Assembly: GCA_023489135.1 (NCBI GenBank)
Contig: JAMDCE010000620.1
Span: forward strand, 1 to 17,152
Source of the DNA: Chloroflexota bacterium
GTDB lineage: Bacteria > Chloroflexota > Chloroflexia > JAMDCE01
Direction: 5' to 3'
DNA: 17,152 nucleotides
The position numbers were made by a program, and so were the translations under genes. The notes beneath the pieces were generated by a model, which saw only the letters and a program-made list of their open reading frames with translations, searched no databases and was not told the origin of the DNA. This document shows, piece by piece, positions 14,781 to 17,152 of this stretch; positions within the stretch are counted from its first letter, which is position 1, and the number at the start of each line of letters is the position of its first letter.

Positions 14781-16211
14781 TCATCCCTCCCCGGTGCCCA
14801 CATCACCTGAGCGTGCTTCCACCTTCGCCGGCTCCAGGTCGAGCCGAGCCGTGTCCACGTCGTACACGTAGCCGACGCCCCAATCCAAGACCGTGGCCAG
14901 CTTATCTCGATAGCTGGTCAGCCGGGCCAGGTGTATCAGGCGCCAGGCCAGCCACCCTGCAAAGCCGTCGACGACGATGCGCCCGAGCTCCACGGCACCC
15001 CAGTTCTGCCCGAAGGACACGACGTTCCCCCACGATCGATGCCGGTAGGGCACCTGAGGCCTGCCCTCTATCTCACGAGCGACGTTTTCGGCCACGGCTG
15101 CCCCTTCCTGAATTGCCGCCGCCGCCAGGAGGGGCACGGAATGGTGCGTCTGCGGATCGACAAAGTGGGCGTCGTCGCCCGCGGCATAAACACCCGGTCG
15201 GCCGACAACCCGCAGATAGTGGTCCACCACCAGGCTCCCACCCTTGCCGTGCTCAGCCTCCACCGACGCCACTACATCCGAACAGCGCACTCCCCCCGTC
15301 CAGATGACCGTGCGCGTTGGCACCGCTTTGCCGTCTTCGGTCGTGAGTCGGCTGGGCTCAACCTCTTTAGCCTTCGTGTTGAGCCATACCTCAACCCCCA
15401 TCGCACGCAGCTTTTTCAGCGCCAGATTCGCCAGCCGATCGCTCATATGCTCCAGAAGTCTGCTCTTGGATTGAATCAGCAGGACCCGCGGCTCGCTCGG
15501 ATCGATATCCGGGTAATCGGTCGGCACTACCCGACGCAAGAGATCGGCCAGGGCCGCCGCCATTTCAACCCCGGTGGCCCCACCCCCGACTACGACGAAA
15601 CTGAGCAACGCCTGCCTCTGCCCGGCATCGTTGGTGGCCGTCGCCTGCGAGAGCACGTCCAGCACCTGATGCCGGATGGCCACCCCATCCTCCAGCCATT
15701 TCAGGGGATACGAGTGTTCCACAGCGCTTCGATTTCCAAAGAAGTTAGTTGTGGTCCCCAGCGCAATAACCAGGTAATCGTAACCGACTTCCCCGCTGCT
15801 TAGTTGCACCCGCCGTCCATCCAAGTCGATTCCGGTCACTAAATCCCTGCGAAAGGCAACGCCGTGTCGACCCGCAAACTGGCGAATCGGGTAAGCGACG
15901 TTGTATGGATCGACTCCGCAGGCGGCCACCTGGAAGAGCAGAGGCGTGAAGAGATGGTAGTTGTGGCGGTCTATCAAGGTGATCCGGGCACGGCCCGCGA
16001 GACGATGGCTTAGCTGGCGGGCTACCGTCAAGCCGGCGAAACCGCCTCCCAGAATCACCACGTTCGGGCCGACCTGGGGCACTTCTTTGCGCGAGTACAG
16101 ATGGAAGACCCCGCGCAACACCCAGAACATCAGGCATAATCCCACTCCCGCGATCCCAGCTATCAGCCACCGGCCTCGCCTTGAAGCCATTTCTCCGAAC
16201 TGTACCTTCAT
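14781..16211 (-). CDS. ndh: Type II NADH dehydrogenase (NDH-2) with N-terminal membrane segment
   Basis: NDH-2 passes electrons from NADH to quinone without pumping protons, through FAD on the inner face of the membrane. The 476-residue product has an FAD site at about 49-56 (ILGGGFAGL), the NADH site VVVGGGATGVEMAAAL at about 207-222, and the second FAD motif YAAGDDAHF at about 346-354. The C-terminal part LAWRLIHLARLTSYRDKLATVLDWGVGYVY fits the amphipathic membrane-binding region of the family. Residues about 13-35 (RWLIAGIAGVGLCLMFWVL) form an extra membrane segment before the FAD domain; many NDH-2 proteins begin close to the FAD motif instead. On the minus strand AAGGAGG lies seven bases before ATG 16211. 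Substrate is assigned by family, not proven. Confidence 0.9.
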   Translation of the reverse strand: MKVQFGEMASRRGRWLIAGIAGVGLCLMFWVLRGVFHLYSRKEVPQVGPNVVILGGGFAGLTVARQLSHRLAGRARITLIDRHNYHLFTPLLFQVAACGVDPYNVAYPIRQFAGRHGVAFRRDLVTGIDLDGRRVQLSSGEVGYDYLVIALGTTTNFFGNRSAVEHSYPLKWLEDGVAIRHQVLDVLSQATATNDAGQRQALLSFVVVGGGATGVEMAAALADLLRRVVPTDYPDIDPSEPRVLLIQSKSRLLEHMSDRLANLALKKLRAMGVEVWLNTKAKEVEPSRLTTEDGKAVPTRTVIWTGGVRCSDVVASVEAEHGKGGSLVVDHYLRVVGRPGVYAAGDDAHFVDPQTHHSVPLLAAAAIQEGAAVAENVAREIEGRPQVPYRHRSWGNVVSFGQNWGAVELGRIVVDGFAGWLAWRLIHLARLTSYRDKLATVLDWGVGYVYDVDTARLDLEPAKVEARSGDVGTGEG

Positions 16212-16236
16212 CCTGGCCTCCTTGCTGCCCCACCAG

Positions 16237-16274
16237 ACCGCTCCAACAGTCTGTCGCTGGGAGACTAGAGCGGT
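16237..16274 (-). promoter_or_regulatory. Inverted repeat in the ndh leader
   Basis: ACCGCTC (16237-16243) pairs with GAGCGGT (16268-16274), and inside it AGTCT (16248-16252) pairs with AGACT (16262-16266), leaving a 9-base loop and an unequal 4/1 internal loop. It sits 26 bases upstream of the ndh start and overlaps the left end of the first 37-bp repeat. It could be an operator or an mRNA leader structure. Confidence 0.4.
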
Positions 16275-16302
16275 TTTCGCCTTGGTTTGGCAACCTGTAA
16301 CG
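16266..16302. repeat. 37-bp direct repeat, copy 1
   Basis: The copy begins TAGAGCGGTTTTCG and ends TTTGGCAACCTGTAACG. It matches copy 2 at 16433-16469 without gaps at 32 of 37 positions; four of the five differences are clustered in the middle (positions 15-20). Confidence 0.75.
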
Positions 16303-16432
16303 ACCGCCGAAGCATAGCACTACGGGTGCACCACATGGCGTGCAATATTCGTGCCGCCAGGTCGCCATAATGGGAATGGTTCACAGGGCCGGGGAGACAA
16401 GGCAACACTTTCCGCCATCGTCGTGTATCTCT

Positions 16433-16469
16433 TAGAGCGGTTTTCGATTAGCTTTGGCAACCTGTAGCG
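16433..16469. repeat. 37-bp direct repeat, copy 2
   Basis: The copy begins TAGAGCGGTTTTCG and ends TTTGGCAACCTGTAGCG. Its last nine bases run into the left arm of the 15-bp hairpin at 16461-16495, which copy 1 does not have. The two copies are 130 bases apart in the ndh-acs gap. Confidence 0.75.
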
Positions 16470-16495
16470 CGGGGGCTTGTCCCCCGCGCTACAGG
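16461..16495. repeat. Perfect 15-bp hairpin downstream of acs
   Basis: CCTGTAGCGCGGGGG (16461-16475) and CCCCCGCGCTACAGG (16481-16495) pair perfectly around CTTGT. It lies 20 bases after the acs stop on the minus strand. No T-run follows in either direction, so it looks like a dispersed REP-type element more than an intrinsic terminator, though a stem this stable could still stall transcription or protect the acs mRNA end. Confidence 0.75.
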
Positions 16496-16515
16496 TGAGA
16501 GTTCTCAGATAGGCT

Positions 16516-17152
16516 CTAGCCAATCCTCCCGCTCACCAGCACGTCCACTACATTCGGATCGGCCAGCGTGGTCGTGTCTCCCAGGTTTTCCACTTCGTTG
16601 GACGCTATCTTGCGCAGGATTCTTCGCATGATCTTGCCGCTGCGCGTCTTCGGCAGCGCGTCGGCGAACTGGATGCGATCCGGCCTGGCTATTGCCCCAA
16701 TCTGCTTGGTCACGTGGTCCATCAACTCCCGGGCCAGTTCGTCGCTTTTCTCTACCCCCTCGACCACCGTCACGAAGGCATACAATCCCTGCCCCTTGAT
16801 GTCGTGGGGCATTGGCGCCACCGCGGCCTCGGCCACCTTGGGGTGGCTGACGAGAGCGCTCTCCACCTCGGCGGTGCCGATGCGGTGGCCGGAGACGTTA
16901 ACCACATCGTCTATTCGGCCCATCAACCAGTAGTCCCCGTCTTCGTCGATGCGACACCCGTCGCCCGTGAAATAAGCGTCTGAGAACATCGTGAAGTAAG
17001 TGTCGATGAAGCGATCGTGAGTCCCGTACACCGTGCGCATCATCCCCGGCCAGGGTTTCTTGATGCAGAGTTTGCCGCCTTCGTTCACCCCGCATTCGCT
17101 TCCGTCGTCACGTAGGATAATGGGCTCCACGCCGAAAAACGGCCGGCAAGCG
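16516..17152 (-). CDS. acs: Acetyl-CoA synthetase (AMP-forming), C-terminal part, 5' end outside window
   Basis: The frame is open to the window edge, so only about the last 212 residues are seen. The enzyme activates acetate with ATP and CoA to acetyl-CoA. The visible start [13 protein letters not shown] matches the acs region just after the PGSAT motif. It is followed by [23 protein letters not shown], the adenylate-forming hinge region [53 protein letters not shown] and the C-terminal [17 protein letters not shown] with the catalytic, acetylatable Lys. The end [18 protein letters not shown] is typical. An alternative family (propionyl-CoA synthetase) is less likely. The start codon and N-terminal domain lie beyond 17152. 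Confidence 0.96.
   Translation of the reverse strand, partial: ACRPFFGVEPIILRDDGSECGVNEGGKLCIKKPWPGMMRTVYGTHDRFIDTYFTMFSDAYFTGDGCRIDEDGDYWLMGRIDDVVNVSGHRIGTAEVESALVSHPKVAEAAVAPMPHDIKGQGLYAFVTVVEGVEKSDELARELMDHVTKQIGAIARPDRIQFADALPKTRSGKIMRRILRKIASNEVENLGDTTTLADPNVVDVLVSGRIG

Noticed and set aside
14931..15803. Plus-strand frame of 290 codons opposite ndh
   Set aside because: The minus strand carries the two GGG dinucleotide-binding motifs and other NDH-2 features; the plus product is low-complexity and His/Arg/Pro-rich.
16461..16495. Intrinsic terminator for acs
   Set aside because: The stem is ideal, but no T-run follows it on the minus strand, so I list it as a hairpin repeat instead.
16320..16523. 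Small minus-strand frame between ndh and acs
   Set aside because: It runs through the repeat and hairpin, overlaps the end of acs, and has no coding features.
1..17152. CRISPR array, tRNA, rRNA, insertion sequence or prophage
   Set aside because: No regularly spaced repeats, RNA gene signatures, transposase or phage genes were seen anywhere in the window.

Overview
The window is a moderately GC-rich bacterial chromosome segment dominated by a flagellar basal-body/hook gene cluster on the + strand (flgC to flgE, about 1381-13827). It is flanked by a divergent glycosyltransferase gene on the left. On the right lie a response-regulator gene, a type II NADH dehydrogenase gene and the 3' end of acetyl-CoA synthetase. 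I cannot fix the taxon. The short FlgD, the TTG/GTG starts with strong Shine-Dalgarno sites and the unusual gene order suggest a non-proteobacterial lineage; a Chloroflexota-type genome is a guess, not a result.

Layout: (1) 1-1015, minus strand: a family-2 glycosyltransferase with C-terminal TPR-like repeats, cut by the window edge. (2) 1016-1380: divergent intergenic region with a GGTACC hairpin. (3) 1381-7517: flgC, fliE, fliF, fliG, fliH, fliI, fliJ, which encode a proximal rod protein, the MS-ring and its rod adaptor, the C-ring rotor protein and the export ATPase complex. A REP-like hairpin lies between fliE and fliF. (4) 7647-11729: a lytic transglycosylase, flgB (away from its usual partner flgC), a putative clan GH-A glycoside hydrolase and fliK. 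(5) 11842-13827: flgD and flgE (hook cap and hook). (6) 13828-14111: hairpins and a good sigma-70-type promoter. (7) 14112-14771: a NarL/LuxR-type response regulator, convergent with (8) an NDH-2 gene (14781-16211, minus). (9) 16212-16515: an ndh leader inverted repeat, two copies of a 37-bp direct repeat and a 15-bp perfect hairpin. (10) 16516-17152, minus: the C-terminal part of acs.

How the genes work together: FliF forms the MS-ring, FliG couples it to the motor, and FliH/FliI/FliJ drive substrates into the flagellar type III export gate. FliE, FlgB and FlgC build the proximal rod, FlgD caps the growing FlgE hook, and FliK measures hook length and switches export specificity. The cell wall must be opened for the rod, and the transglycosylase is the obvious candidate. 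The glycoside hydrolase between flgB and fliK is not a standard flagellar component and is the most interesting gene here. It has no visible Sec signal and carries a long Pro/Ser-rich N-terminus like those of flagellar export substrates. Together with the transglycosylase it could form a flagellum-exported wall- or matrix-cutting module. That idea is inference. The C-ring genes fliM/fliN, the export gate genes (flhA, flhB, fliP-R), the motor genes and flagellin are not in the window.
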